From: Allodiplogaster sudhausi
Lineage: Eukaryota > Nematoda > Chromadorea > Rhabditida > Diplogasteridae
Reading direction: 5' to 3'
Length of the DNA stretch: 64,000 bases
Assembly: GCA_945643635.1 (NCBI GenBank)
Contig: CALZFC010000157.1
Coordinates: 121,001 to 185,000 of the forward strand
Shown here: positions 11,505 through 23,584 of the stretch, piece after piece
How positions within the stretch are numbered: the first letter of the stretch is position 1
How the letters are laid out: each line of letters starts with the position of its first letter
The notes under the pieces: model-generated
Seen by the model: only the letters and a program-made list of their open reading frames with translations
The model's database searches: none
Told to the model about the DNA's origin: nothing
Made by a program: the position numbers and the translations under genes

Positions 11505-11780
11505 CTGAATTGGTCTCTTCTGGAACCTCCTTGAATATTCCAAGGACCGGGGCAGACGTTGGCCCCTTCCTGAATGTCCAAGAAAATTCACGTCCCCGAA
11601 GATAACCCGGTACCTTCCAGAATCTTCTAAAGGGTTCCAAGGACTTAGCGGAGACGTTGGTCCTTTCCGTAATGTTCTGGAAAATTCCATGTCCTGGGGC
11701 AGAACTTGTTCCTTTCTGGAACCTTCTAGAATATTCCAAGGACCAGGGCAGACGTTGGCCTTTTGTAAGTTTCTATGAAT
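11505..11780 (+). repeat. Minisatellite carrying heat-shock-element arrays
   Basis: About three degenerate units of roughly 100 bp each contain CCAAGGA, (G/C)AGACGTTGG(C/T)CC and alternating GAA/TTC half sites. The best array is TTC-GAA-TTC-GAA-TTC at 11714-11736, five half sites with perfect 5-base periodicity. Three-unit arrays are at 11615-11627 and 11675-11687, and a TTC/GAA pair is at 11518-11525. The block lies 130-400 bp upstream of the exon at 11907, so it could be a promoter or an early intron of that gene. Confidence 0.7.
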
Positions 11781-11906
11781 GTCAGGAAAGGCGCTCATCT
11801 TAATCTGATAACAGATAAAGAATTGAACATTATGAAAAGTGCCGACTTTTTCCCAAGAGCCAGGTATCTTTTCAGAACCGAGTATTTAACCATGAATGTA
11901 TTTTAG

Positions 11907-12762
11907 CTCTCATTAGAGTACCTGAAAAAGGAGAGTCTCGAAGCGAACAAGGTTGACATTGTTCACCAAATGATCTACAAACGCAACGACCCTCGTGTCC
12001 TCCAGCGGCCCTACAAAACTCTTCTGAATGTACTAGGGAGCACGATTGCTGTGCCCGACAGTTTCACAGCGCGCGCCTGCTGCATGCGAAATCCATTCCG
12101 TCCGGCCGCCTCCCGCGCTCCAACCTATCCAGAACATCTTGCGATTGGAGCTGGTCGACACGACGTGGCGATTAGGGAAGAGCTATACAAAAATGTCCCC
12201 TACATCTGGACAACAGACGGGGTCTGCCCGAACGGAATGAAGGATGCGATTGTCACGGTTAAGGTGCACAAATTTGCTGCCAATCTATTTGTGAGTTTTA
12301 GACAGACACATCATCATGGATTAAGGAACTTTCTGTAACAATACTGATCTCACTCCTGTCCTGTGTTTGCTAACATTTGGATATAACGGTTATGGATCTT
12401 AGGCGTTCCCGGTCGCCTGCCGCGTGTCTGCCGCCTTCGTTGGCAGTCCGACTCCGTTGTCTGGCGAGGATCCGAACGACATTCAAGTGAAGCGAAGTCG
12501 CATCCAGTGGATAATCGACGGCAAGCCCGCTGGCAACATCCCGGACGACCTTTGGAATGAGAATTCACCATCTTCTGAGAGCCTTGACATCCTCCAAAAC
12601 GCAGTCATCCTAGTCTATAAAGATGGCCTAAAAGTCTACAATCGTTCGCGTTTCCGCTGCTGCATGGACCTGACGCAGGCAGAGGCTGTTGAGATTTTCA
12701 TTCCTCCAGGCAGTTCTTCGCATATCAATTCTCTCTTTGGCAATCATATGTATCCCGGCTAA
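11907..12762 (+). CDS. Unrecognised protein, last two exons
   Basis: Exons 11907-12290 (128 codons, acceptor TTTTAG) and 12403-12762 (119 codons plus stop) are joined in phase 0 with a GTGAGT donor and a GATCTTAG acceptor. The protein is compositionally normal, not repeat-derived, and GC/codon-rich compared with its flanks, which supports real coding. Visible segments include YLKKESLEANKVDIVHQ, LLNVLGSTIAVPDSFTARAC, a CMRNPF stretch, YIWTTDGVCPNGMKDA, RIQWIIDGKPAGNIPDDLW and a C-terminal IFIPPGSSSHINSLFGNH. There is no membrane segment or coiled coil. I do not recognise a family. The first exon is not identified: translation may start upstream through the TTTTAG acceptor or at the Met at 11970. 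Heat-shock-element arrays lie directly upstream. Confidence 0.6.
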
Positions 12763-14224
12763 TAAGAAACTTAAAAGAGCTATATCCGGGGAGTAACATA
12801 TATAAATTTGGTTTGCTCTCCATGAGTAATTTTTGTTTTGGTCGAAAGCATCAACCTTCCTCCTCTTTCACGTTCTCTGTCGAACCCACTATTCCATGAG
12901 CGCGAGCGTCCAAATAGCACACTTTTTACTACTGTTGAAAGATTCCCGTAAGGTGCGTTCATATCATAAGAAATTCCTCACCCTCCCCACGTTCTTTTTA
13001 CCCCCCTTTTCCCTGCATTTCTCCACGAATTTTCACTCCTAAATCCCAACCTTTATTACCTATTATCCCAGCACCCAATACTCAAGCGCTTCTTCATACA
13101 TTTAACTATCCCTTACGTAGTCTTACAAATATCTCATTCTTTTGTCTTCCTATTGAAAATCCGAATGGAACAGGAATGTAAAGTCTTCATCCTTATTCCT
13201 ATAATAAACCTGATCGAAACTGTTGAAGCCTCTTCAGGCAACGGCGGAAGCAACGAGATTTGCTTCCAATTGCAATTTCCATGTTTCTATTGGAGAGGGG
13301 GGGGTTGTTCTATTAGAGGGAGAGGTATTATTTTTCATAGAGAAAATACGGTATATATATTCTATTCTGTCGCAGGCAATAAATCTAGCAAAATTTATAT
13401 TTCCCTCATTTCCGAGAGGAAATTTATGCGTGCTTCGCAGTCGAATCACTTCTCCATGTAAAATAGCATAGATTATCCATTTTGCGTAGTGCTTATGGTT
13501 AGATAATTGATTAATGTATGTATTTAAGTATATTATTTTTGACTAATTGTAAGTAGCGTTACAGTCCTAGACTAAAAATTTACTTTAATAATTCAGCTAA
13601 TTAGGCATTTTGATTATTCTGTCAGCAAGCATTTAGCAAAGTTTGTTGCATCGAGTCCATTTCAAAGCAGGAAATGTTTGCATGGTTTTTCGCATTAGAA
13701 TCACTGTTTATGTATATTTTGCCTATCCAATCATTGATTATCCATTTCGCTGGTTCGACGACACAACGACGTGGTCGTCGCTATGCGAGTCAACTCTTCG
13801 TACATACATATTGCGCACTTTGGCCTCAACTGTCAAGTGTCTAACATCGTTGCACATCTTTTCCAATAAACCATTAATATGTATATTTTAAAGCCTCTAT
13901 TGACTACTTAAATTTGGATTTGTGTCAAACGCCGTTACGAAAACATTTCTGAAAGTTGGCTGCATCTGATGCTTACTTTATTGTTTAATCTTCTCTTTTT
14001 TGATACCCTATCGTTTTTGATATACATTTTTTTTTGTTTCACTTTTGCGTGCCATTTTGTCGAATATTTAATTTACTTTTACAATTTTTAGTTTAGATTT
14101 TCGTACGGTTTTATCGCATAACTGTTGTGGTTTCATCACCTTCGATACATGGCTGCTACAAGTTTTGTTGATTTGAGCTGTTTGCCAGAGAGCTGATAGT
14201 GGGTAAGAATTTGCCATGGGAGAA
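12763..14224. other. Intergenic, no supportable gene
   Basis: AT-rich DNA follows the stop at 12762, with scattered short frames on both strands and no matching splice pairs or recognisable motifs. From about 14225 the 3' flank of the minus-strand MSP gene and the inverted duplication begin. Confidence 0.6.
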
Positions 14225-14429
14225 AACTAAGCTTTTCGAGCTCTTTCATATACATTTTCGTAAATGACATTTCGGCTCTTGCCCACCCGCAACACTCATT
14301 CAAGAGCGAATTCCTCTTTTTCTCATCAGAGGACAACGTGCTTATCCGTCATATGTTGGGATTTGACGCTTTCTGAAGACGAAAAGCTGGTAGTTTCTTT
14401 ATTCTTGTCATGTGGAAGAAAGTGGACGT

Positions 14430-15021
14430 TCAGGGGTTGTACTCGATGGGGAGGTTCTTGCGGCGGATCATGCCGTCGCCTTGGAACCACTCGCGACGGA
14501 ACTGCTTGGCGGCGCCGTCCGGGGTGTTGGTCCACTCGATGGTGATGCGGTCGTTGTTGGTGTCCTCCTGAGGTAATAATTTTAAATTACATTAAAATTT
14601 TTAATTTTGGAAATATATTTAACTTTTTCCGACTAAAACAAACCTGGCCGTAGGCGAAGGCATCGCAGGAGACAGCAACGAGGACGGGCTCCTTGGGGTC
14701 GAGGACGCCGCTGGCCGGGTCGACACCGAGACGCTTCATGTTCGTGGTCTTGAAGGCCCAGCCGATGCGACGCGCAGAAGTGTTGACCACCTGAAATTGG
14801 AAACAATAAAATAAAATTTCAGTGATAATAGAGAAGGTTGGTGGCTGAAGGGGAATATGGAGAGATCAAATTGTAAAGATGGAGAAGCTTCAGGAAAATA
14901 AAAGAAGCACAACAATTTGGACCTTGATGTGGTAGGTGTGCTTGTCGTCGTACGGCGCGTTGAAGACGACCTTGGCGTTGGGCTGAGTGACGATGTCGCC
15001 AGGAGGAACGGACTGAGCCAT
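14430..15021 (-). CDS. msp: Major sperm protein, gene 1
   Basis: MSP is the nematode cytoskeletal protein that polymerises to drive amoeboid sperm movement and is also released as an oocyte-maturation signal. Exons 14923-15021, 14644-14790 and 14430-14567 encode 33, 49 and 45 residues, 127 in total, the usual length. Recognisable blocks are [71 protein letters not shown] and [20 protein letters not shown]. The start is set by the ATG at 15019-15021, 80 bases downstream of a TATAAAAG box. Both introns are phase 0. It is transcribed divergently from gene 2; the two products differ at one residue that I could find (Ile here, Val in gene 2, in GDGM(I/V)RRKN). Confidence 0.97.
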
Positions 15022-15099
15022 GGCTTGGAGGAGAAGTGAAGAGGAGAAGAGAGCAGAGAAGCACAGTCGACGACTGATAGAAATGACTCTGAAACTGGC

Positions 15100-15107
15100 C
15101 TTTTATA
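15100..15107 (-). promoter_or_regulatory. TATA box of MSP gene 1
   Basis: TATAAAAG read on the minus strand, about 80 bases before the ATG. It is mirrored at 15439-15446 in the inverted copy, and the flanking bases (GTATAAAAGGCCAGTTTC) are conserved between the arms. Confidence 0.7.
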
Positions 15108-15438
15108 CGTATTTCTCAGTCTGAAATTTTGCATTTCCGCTGAAGTGCAACGAAATAATTATATAGTAAAATTCTTGGTTGTTTCCCAAGAACACGGTTC
15201 AAAGATCAAAGTTTAAAAATTCAAAGGTAAAATTATGCGAAACTTGTTCTCATGTCCTTGCCAATTTAATAAATAGCCCATTGTACTTTGTATGGACAAA
15301 AACAATATTTCGTATAATTTTCAATAAAAGGATTTTAACTTTGATCTTTATTCGGTGTTCTTAAGAAATAACCAAGAATTTGGCTAATTTGTCAGCTGCA
15401 CTTGAGTGGAAATGTAAAATTTCAGACTGAGAAATTCG

Positions 15439-15446
15439 TATAAAAG
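15439..15446 (+). promoter_or_regulatory. TATA box of MSP gene 2
   Basis: TATAAAAG lies about 80 bases before the ATG at 15525, in the same context as the box of gene 1. Confidence 0.7.
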
Positions 15447-15524
15447 GCCAGTTTCAGAGCCATTTCCATCAGTCGTCGACTGTGCTTCTCTGCTCTCCTC
15501 TGCTCTTCACTTCTCCTGCAAGCC

Positions 15525-16105
15525 ATGGCTCAGTCCGTCCCTCCTGGCGACATCGTCACTCAGCCCAACGCCAAGGTCGTCTTCAACGCTCCCTACGACG
15601 ACAAGCACACCTACCACATCAAGGTTTGCTTTCTTGAGAGTCTTCGTCTCTCTTATATTTATATCCATTTTCTTTATCCACATTATTGCCTCGCCATCAC
15701 AATCTTTTCTCTTTATTTGGAGCAATAATTATTAAATTCTAATTTCAGGTGGTCAACACCTCTGCGCGCCGCATCGGTTGGGCCTTCAAGACCACGAACA
15801 TGAAGCGTCTCGGTGTCGACCCGGCCAGCGGCGTCCTCGACCCCAAGGAGCCCGTCCTCGTTGCTGTTTCCTGCGACGCCTTCGCATACGGCCAGGTATG
15901 TTTTTTGTATGAAAACGGTAAAATATTATTTTTAAAAAAAAGTACACATAATTTTAATGTTTTGCAGGAGGACACAAACAACGACCGCATCACCATTGAG
16001 TGGACCAACACCCCGGACGGCGCCGCCAAGCAGTTCCGTCGCGAGTGGTTCCAGGGCGACGGCATGGTCCGCCGCAAGAACCTCCCCATCGAGTACAACC
16101 CCTGA
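15525..16105 (+). CDS. msp: Major sperm protein, gene 2
   Basis: The structure matches gene 1: exons 15525-15623, 15749-15895 and 15968-16105 encode 127 residues and end with LPIEYNP and a TGA stop. Donors are GGTTTG and GGTATG, acceptors TTTCAG and TTTGCAG. Exon lengths (99, 147 and 138 bases) are identical to gene 1, while the introns are different in sequence and length (125 and 72 bases here, 132 and 76 in gene 1), as expected after an inverted duplication kept similar in exons by selection or gene conversion. Expression in spermatogenic cells is inferred from the family. Confidence 0.97.
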
Positions 16106-16310
16106 GCGGCCACTTTCTTCCACATAACAAGAATAAAGAAACTACCAGCTTTTCGTCTTCAGAAAACGCCAAATCCAAACTTATGAATGTTAAGCATGTT
16201 GTTTTCTGATGAGAAGAAGAGGAATTCACACTTGAATGAGTGTTGCAAGTGGGCAACAAACGAAAAGTCATTTACGAAAATGTTTGCATATGAAAGAGCA
16301 CTAAAGTTTA

Positions 16311-17690
16311 ACTTATAAGAATTTTCAAGTCAGTTCTAATGCTGCCTTCTGTTCAATCGCTTCGAAGTCGCCAAAATTGCTGTCGATGGTAACAGCAAAT
16401 CAAAAATGATGCCTGGATAGCTTATTTATTTTTGTGCTTATTTCTTTATTATATTTAATACCCGAATATTTCGTAACGATGCCACTTGCTCCGGGTAGGG
16501 CTTGCGTGCTGTTCTTCTGCACTATCCAGAACCCTCGTTCAACCATTTCGTATTCATCAGCGTGGAGAAAAGGTGGAGGCGAGCATTATAAGAGGAATCA
16601 GGGGTTTAGCAGAGAGAGAGAGAGAAAGGGAGCGAGAGAGAGAGAGAAAGAAAGAGAGCGAAAGAGAGCGAGAGAGAGAGAGGGGGGAGAGAGAGCGAAT
16701 GAGAGAGAGAGAGAGAGTGAGCGAAAAGGAGTGTGCAAGTTTACTGAGTAACTTGAGTAAACACTCAAATATACCTCTCGACTCACCAGCGACGCCTTTC
16801 CGTGTGAGAGAAAGAGCAATTGATGAATCTTACCATTCTGACTTCCTTACCGGCACTTGTGACAACTCCATCACACTTTTTTTTTCTTCAATTTAATAAT
16901 TAAATTAAGTTTATTTATAAACTTATTTGTTTTATTTGAATGTATTTTTATTATTATTTTATTTTTATTAATTAAGCATACCTAAAATGCAGCTTTTCAC
17001 CATAAAACAAGTGCAAGAGAAGGGAGAAAGCGTCATATTTTCGAAATCTATTTTATACTTAGCACTTTTATAACCGAACCATATTAAGAACGTCCAGCCA
17101 AGTGCTTTTTTTGCATAAAATGCATGCACATTAGATGCCTTTTTGTTTGTTCTTTACCGTATTTTGCTTAATGAAGGAAGAGATCAAGAAGGGATCAAGA
17201 AAGGATCAACGCGCTGTGCAATCTTGGGATGGTCACTTCAGGGAACGAGATGAAGGTGGAGAGGAGATAGGTAGAGAGAGAAAGAGAGAGACAGAGAGAG
17301 AGAGAGAGCGAGAGAGAGAGAGTGTGAGAGAGAGAGAAATGAGAGAGAGGGAGTGAGAATGTGAGAGAAAAGGGTGAGAAAGCAAGAGAAAACGAGAAGG
17401 AGAAGCTGAATGCGGATTGTGATAAGCGAAAAAAGGAATGCCGTGCCTTTTTGTGCGACGATCCTGATGGAGGAAAATAGAGCAAGAGCAAAAGATGTTC
17501 ACGTGACTAGAGAGATAGAGCAAAAGTAAGAGTGAGATGGAGAAATAGAGAGAGTCAGAGAAAGAGAGTCAAAGAGAGAGGAAAGAAAGCAAGAGAGAGC
17601 AGAGCGAGGGGAAGAGAGAAAGAGAGAAAATATAGAGATAAATAGACAGAGACTACTAATAACAACAATTCTGACGCGCCATCTGTACTT

Positions 17691-17725
<35 letters not shown>

Positions 17726-18045
17726 ACTCTCTCTCTCTCTCTCTGTCTGTCTCTCTCCCTCTCGCTTGACTAGTCAGCTCCCCTCTCACAACACGTCATT
17801 CTCCTTGTGGCATAAAAAAACCACAATTCCCTGTCACATTTAATGGGACTCATTATCAGTGCGGATATCATTCGCAGGGCATAAAAGGATTGCAGAAAGT
17901 CGCCAGCACACCCTCGTTTGGTGGCGCCAGAATTACCCCATTTTGTTTTTGAAGCGCTTCTGACGTCATTCTTTTCCTACCCTGCACTGTTCTAGAAGAC
18001 CTTCTGGTAACCCTTTTTTCACTCACAATAGATTCGTTTATATGT
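16311..18045. other. Gene-free stretch with GA and CT microsatellites and a dispersed repeat
   Basis: It contains (GA)n tracts at 16610-16725, 17270-17400 and 17500-17640, and a (CT)n tract at 17693-17762. The second copy of the AACTTGAGTAAACACTC repeat is at about 16748-16845. No exon with matching splice sites was found. Confidence 0.7.
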
Positions 18046-18153
18046 ATGAAGATGCGTTTTCAGCCGGTAGAGAAAGTTGGCTTGAATGAGTTAGAATATT
18101 CTACATTTGAATATTGCACTTATTTTTTTCGAATATTCTATTTCAGGAAGAAT

Positions 18154-18897
18154 ATGCCACTTTCGTTCATCGTGTTTCCGCTCGTGGCGCTTCTGCTCCT
18201 TTCCATCTGTCACGGCCGCTCCACTCGCGGCAGCGGCAGCGGTGGCGATGACGAAATAGACTGCTTCGTCTACGGTGTCGGCCGCCCGACAACTATTGAC
18301 GACTGTGATGATGGCTGCCAATACGTCTACACGCAGACGGGTTACATCATTTATTTATTTTTTTAAGGATGGCATATTCGAAAATTTCGTGACTAAATTC
18401 GCGTAATCGTTCGAAAATAAATTTAATTGATAGTGTCAATTCGGAAAGTAAGCGTTTGTTATTGATTTTATGACGATTCATTAAAAAAAACTTTTGCGCA
18501 GGTGACACCAAGACTCGTGTGTCGGGCGGCTGTGCCAAGCACAAAGGAGGCGGTGGCGGGTGTCACGAGCAACCTCAGGGTGAGAAATACATGCATAGAT
18601 AATTTACTGTCGTTACTTCTATTCATATTATATAAATTATAATAATTTAGTTACATATATTTGTTTACTTATACATATATTCGATTTTAAAAATCTTTAA
18701 TGTTGTTCACATTTTATGACTCGCGCTTACCTGCAATCCAATTTTACGAGAAGAAAAGATAAGTAAATTATTTTAAATTTCCCGTTAGAGAATAATTTTC
18801 TTCTTCTCATTGTCCAGGCACATTCACATGCACCTGCTCCAGCAATCGCTGCAATCTCGTCGGCTACAGTATGCCGGCTTCAAGAAGGCACAAATGA
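18154..18897 (+). CDS. Small secreted cysteine-rich protein, three-finger (Ly6/ET-module)-like
   Basis: Exons 18154-18340, 18502-18579 and 18818-18897 encode 114 residues with matching phases (1 and 1). The start is the ATG eight bases after a TTTCAG acceptor at 18142-18147, which would suit a spliced-leader addition site. Residues 1-20 form a signal peptide (MPLSFIVFPLVALLLLSICH). The mature part has spaced cysteines: DCFVYG, DDCDDGCQYVY, GGCAKHK, GGCHE and a C-terminal FTCTCSSNRCN. The final CxCxxxxCN is typical of three-finger or nematode ET-module proteins. Function is unknown; secreted or membrane-linked proteins of this type are numerous in nematodes. There is no GPI-type hydrophobic tail. 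It runs toward the polymerase gene, so the two are convergent. Confidence 0.8.
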
Positions 18898-19043
18898 ATA
18901 AATCAATACAGTATGCTGGTATACTTTGGCATAAAAGAATTCGATATAATCTTCTGCGCAAAAGCGCTGGACAAGGATTGCACAAGAAGAAGACAGACGA
19001 ACCAAGGACGCATCAAAGATCACTCTCAAGGAAGTTCTTCGGG

Positions 19044-19147
19044 AACATATATTTTGCACGAGTCAAAGATCATGTTCAAGAAGTTTCTAATTGTAAGGGG
19101 ACATATATTCTGCACGAACCAAAAATCATGCTCAAGATTTTTCTTTG
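19044..19147 (+). repeat. Two-unit tandem repeat in the 3' flank of the cysteine-rich gene
   Basis: ACATATATTTTGCACGAGTC...AAGATCATGTTCAAGA is followed about 53 bases later by ACATATATTCTGCACGAACC...AAAATCATGCTCAAGA. The two units are about 85% alike. The open plus-strand frames across it are not accepted as coding. Confidence 0.7.
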
Positions 19148-19669
19148 TTGACAATATGTTGCACAAAAAAGTAACAGACATAAAATTCAGACGGTAACGC
19201 GGATCCGTTATGTCGCCAAGCAGAAGTTAGAATTGCTGAATTTCTTCCCTTCTTCCTTCATAGTACTAGCGTTCGCTTTCTTTTATAATTTGTTGTCATA
19301 GAAAAAAAACCTATGCTGGCTAGGTTTTTTTGTGTTTTTTTTCGTCAGTAATTTGCTGTTCAGCATTTCATTTGATTCGAGGGGAATTCATAGTAGTTCT
19401 ATCCATAAATAGCTCTTTTACATTGTAGATAGAGTGAGAGATAGAGATTGAAAATAATTTAACATTAATCAAAAACAGTTAACAGATGGAACCTGTAACA
19501 TATCTATCTGGGAACAACAAAAACGCATTTCAAATAGAAACAACGCAAGATTGTAGAAGATAACCAGGAGAACAGACAACAAGGGAGATCAGAATATGTC
19601 AACAGAAATAGGAGTGAAAACAACAAGAGAAATTCAGTGCGATTGAGTCGAAGTAAGAGAACGTAAGAG

Positions 19670-20110
19670 GAAGAGATACAAATAGAGAAAAAGAGAGGAA
19701 GAGAAAGAGAGATAGAGTCGAAGAGAAAGAGAGAGAGAGAGAGGGAGAGAGAGAGAGAGAGAGAGAGAAAGGGGATTTTCTACTCTTCCTCCTTCATCTC
19801 AAGGCTTCCACCGGTCTTTTCGATGACGTCGTAGATATTCATCGCTTGGCCTGGAATGAAAGAGAGAGAGAGAGAGAGTGAGAGAGAGAGAGCAAGCGAG
19901 CGAGACAGAGAAAGCGAGAGAGGAAGGGAGAGAGGGACAGAGAGAAAGGTAAGAGAGAGAGGGAGAGAGAGAAAGGGAGAGAGAGAGGGAGAGAGAGAGG
20001 GAGAGGGAGAAACCGAGAGCGGAAGGGAGAGAGAGCATGATAGAGAAAGAGAGAGAGGGAGAGAGAGGGGGAGAGAGGGAGAGTGAGAGAGAGAGAGAGG
20101 GAGAGAGAAA
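19670..20110. repeat. GA microsatellites at the 3' end of the polymerase gene
   Basis: (GA)n blocks at 19672-19770 and 19858-20107 flank the last coding exon (19780-19850). The right-hand block is the CT-rich tract immediately before the acceptor of that exon on the coding strand. Confidence 0.9.
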
Positions 20111-20712
20111 TTTGGATAACACGGTATTTACTTATCAATTGTTGAATAAATAACTTTATTTTAATCTAATACGAATTTAACAATAAAACTCACCGTGTGG
20201 CACTGTGGCCCCGTCTGGATTGTGCACGACCGTGTTGACTTCCTTCCTCAGCACAGAATCCACGTCGACGCTGCTGAAGAAGGCGATGCTCTGCAAAAGG
20301 AATACTTTCAATTTATACTATATCTTAAATAAATTATGAATAAATATCCATATTTCATTTAGGGTATTCGAAATCCTTTTTTTCTAAAGAAATGTCTAAT
20401 TTGATATCGTCTAACTAATACGATTTACCAAATCCATGACGAAAAAAGTCATGACGCGATTTTTCTTTTATTTTTTTTTTCGAAATAGTTATGAATTAAA
20501 AGAATTATTTTATACTTTTCTTTCAATTTCGCGCAAAATAAAACGGGGACAGAAGAAGAAGAAAAAAAATTGACCGCGGGGAGTTTCCGCAATCCGAGCC
20601 GCTCAGAGATGGCCGCTCGGACGTACATGTTAGCCAAGTGGAGCGCGAGTGCGAACCGCGACGCGTCACGCGACGCGACCACGTAGCGAACCTCAGGGGG
20701 AAATATGGTAGA

Positions 20713-20774
<62 letters not shown>

Positions 20775-20862
20775 CGAGCAGAGAGAGAGAGAGTGAGAAG
20801 AGAGATAGAGATAGAGAGAGATAGAGAGAGAGAGTGTGTGAGAAGAGAGAGAGAGAGAGAAA

Positions 20863-20913
<51 letters not shown>

Positions 20914-22364
20914 ACCTCATCATGAATGGAAAGACAGAAGCGGGCATCGATCCGGCAGTCGTGGCAGAGCCATCGCAGACACACGAGAAGGAGATGCAGA
21001 AAGTCGACGGCTGATGACTGGACCATCTGCGATGAAAAATAACAATTAAATTATATAAAAAATTATATGATAGAAAAGTATTTCAGCAAGTTATGAAAAT
21101 TCGAGAAAAGTATATAATTTTCTTTTTACGTATTCATGCTTAACAAATGTACATACATCGGTATAAAATATGGCCACCAAATGGGAAGAGGACTTTTAAT
21201 ATTCCCATAAAAAAAGAGTATGAAAAAATGTTTAAAAATACAAATTAATAAAAAATAAAAACGAGTAACCAAAAAAGAAAGTCAACCAAATAAAAAGTAA
21301 GATACCCAATTGATGACAGATCGTTTGTACTTTCTGCTAAAGTCCTCGCGTCCTTTCGTTCCGATTGGCAGCGGCGAGAAGGAGGAGCCGAGCCTGTTGC
21401 AATTTACCTTTTTTACATTTTAAAATTGCTGTTGTTATTTTAAACACTTCTTTTATTCATTTGTTCTTATTAAATATACACAACTGATTAAATAGATTTC
21501 TCAGCATAAAAGAAAAAAAAATCAACACTCTAATTTCGATCGGAAATTCTTACCTGGCTCCAAGCACCGGCGTTCTCTGTTCTTCCTCGTGGGAGGCGAC
21601 TTCGAGAAAGTTGAACGTGTCGGACTCGCTGAAATACGGCGTAAAAATTTCTTTAAAATATTTTTCCTCTTCGCAAATATATGTGACACTATTCTAAAAA
21701 ATATTTTATCACACGGAATTTGGAATAATATTATACTGTTTTACATATACGTTGAACGAACAAAAGGGCAAAAATTCTGGCTTGACAACTGTTGCTATCG
21801 TTAGAAATTTGGAATATTCTAATTTTCACATAGTGGAAGATTCCAAATTTCGCATAATGGAATATTCTAAATTTCGTGACAAGATTTTTTTTCGCTTATT
21901 GTAACGACAAGAGAGAATTAAAATTTTTTTTACAAAATATCGTACTATCCGCCCGAGAAGAGCTGTACTGTCGTGCTCATGGTCTTGTCACCGTACAGCA
22001 ATGGAAGGACAGTGGTCGTGCGCAAATCTGAAAATTGAGACCGATTGAATATATAATAAGGACGATTAGGTTATACTGTTTAAAAAAAAATTTTTTCATG
22101 TAGTATGCATCACAACTTTAAAGCATAATTTTTATTTATGTAAAACAAAAAAGAAAAAATTATTGAAGCTAAAAATAATTAAAATAAACCGTTATTCTCA
22201 ACGCGCACACCTTCCATCACCCAGTCTTCGAAAGCCATAGTTAGCTTGCTGCAATGATTCCATATCTCGTGTCATCATAGCCCCCTCCCCTCTCTCGTTC
22301 TCTCACTCTCCCATTCACCCCCTCTCTTGTTCACTCGCTCTGTTTATCTCTATCCCATTCTGCT

Positions 22365-22419
<55 letters not shown>

Positions 22420-23530
22420 GCCCAACCAGTCTTCCTCATATGCCCTCAGGTAGTATCTACCGCCCATCTGCAGATATCCTTCCAGTTCCTTCTCACCAGA
22501 CTTCTCGGCCAGGAACCGCTCGAAGAGTTCATGTGCACTCAGATCCAGACGTCGGTACCTTACAATTAGCTCATACGATATTTCACGCTTTCTCAACGAC
22601 TTCTCACTTCTCTTCCTATCACATTATAAAATACTTAAAAAAAACATTAAATTTTTTCGTCCAATTCATCTTCTCCAACCAAATGCCTGTGTATACAAAG
22701 CTATTTATTAATAATTTAATTAACTCTGTACCTGGCGGTGACTCCCTTGGTGAGTCTGAAGAGTTCGGACGCTTTGGCCTTAGCCTTCTCTTGGTTCAAG
22801 CCCTTCTTGATGAGCAGCTCACACGCATGCCGTTCACCCGCGCCGTAGAGGCGTGCGTAGTTTAGCACCTGGAAGAGGTCAAAGATCTAACATCAAAGAT
22901 CAAACGACCACTAGAAACATAGTACTCTCTCTTCAAAGGACACCACATGTTCTCTAGAGAATTCTTTGACCCCATGTAGAAAAACAAACAAATAAGACAA
23001 AGTAAACTAGGGAAACTAAGGTTTGTCATGATGGACGCAAAAATATGTAAAAACAAAATTTAGAATATTCCACAGTTTCCCATTTCTGAAGATTGGAGGT
23101 GTCGACCAGTATTTCGACATTTTGCTATATCTTCAGTAGAGGTTACAAAGAGTGGAATATTCTAAACTTTCCCGCAAATAATCGAATATTCTAAACTTTT
23201 CCGCAAATTTCGGAATATTCTAAACTTTTTTTTTCGGGCAGAGTCTTATCTTCTCCTTATGTTTCAGGAGAAAAAAGTATAAAAGGGATAATTAGTAAAA
23301 TATATAACCTAATAAAAAATATATGTAATAAAAATATAATATTTTATGTATATGTATATTTTTTGCCTTATAACACCGCACCTTGGCTGAGTCCCTGTCA
23401 ATGGACATGTCTGCCGCAATCACTGAGTGCAGATCGCTCCTGTCCGACTTGCTGCCAGCGAGCAGCATGTTCGAGAAGGGCGTGCAGCCTTGGCGACGCT
23501 CCGACTCCGCTGGATAGACGGAGAGAGTTG

Positions 23531-23584
<54 letters not shown>

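Larger units (their letters stand above)
14225..16310. repeat. Inverted duplication containing two MSP genes
   Basis: The left arm, about 14225-15180, is repeated in reverse complement at about 15365-16310 around a spacer of roughly 185 bp. Similarity covers the coding exons, promoter (including TATAAAAGG) and 3' flank, for example TCATTTACGAAAATG at both outer ends. The introns have diverged more. The spacer edges also match inversely (ATTCTTGGTT / AACCAAGAAT). Confidence 0.85.

Noticed and set aside
16434..17356. Arg/Glu-rich plus-strand frames
   Set aside because: Translations of (GA)n tracts.
18810..19197. Plus-strand frames after the cysteine-rich gene
   Set aside because: They run in other frames through the last exon and through a two-unit repeat in the 3' flank.
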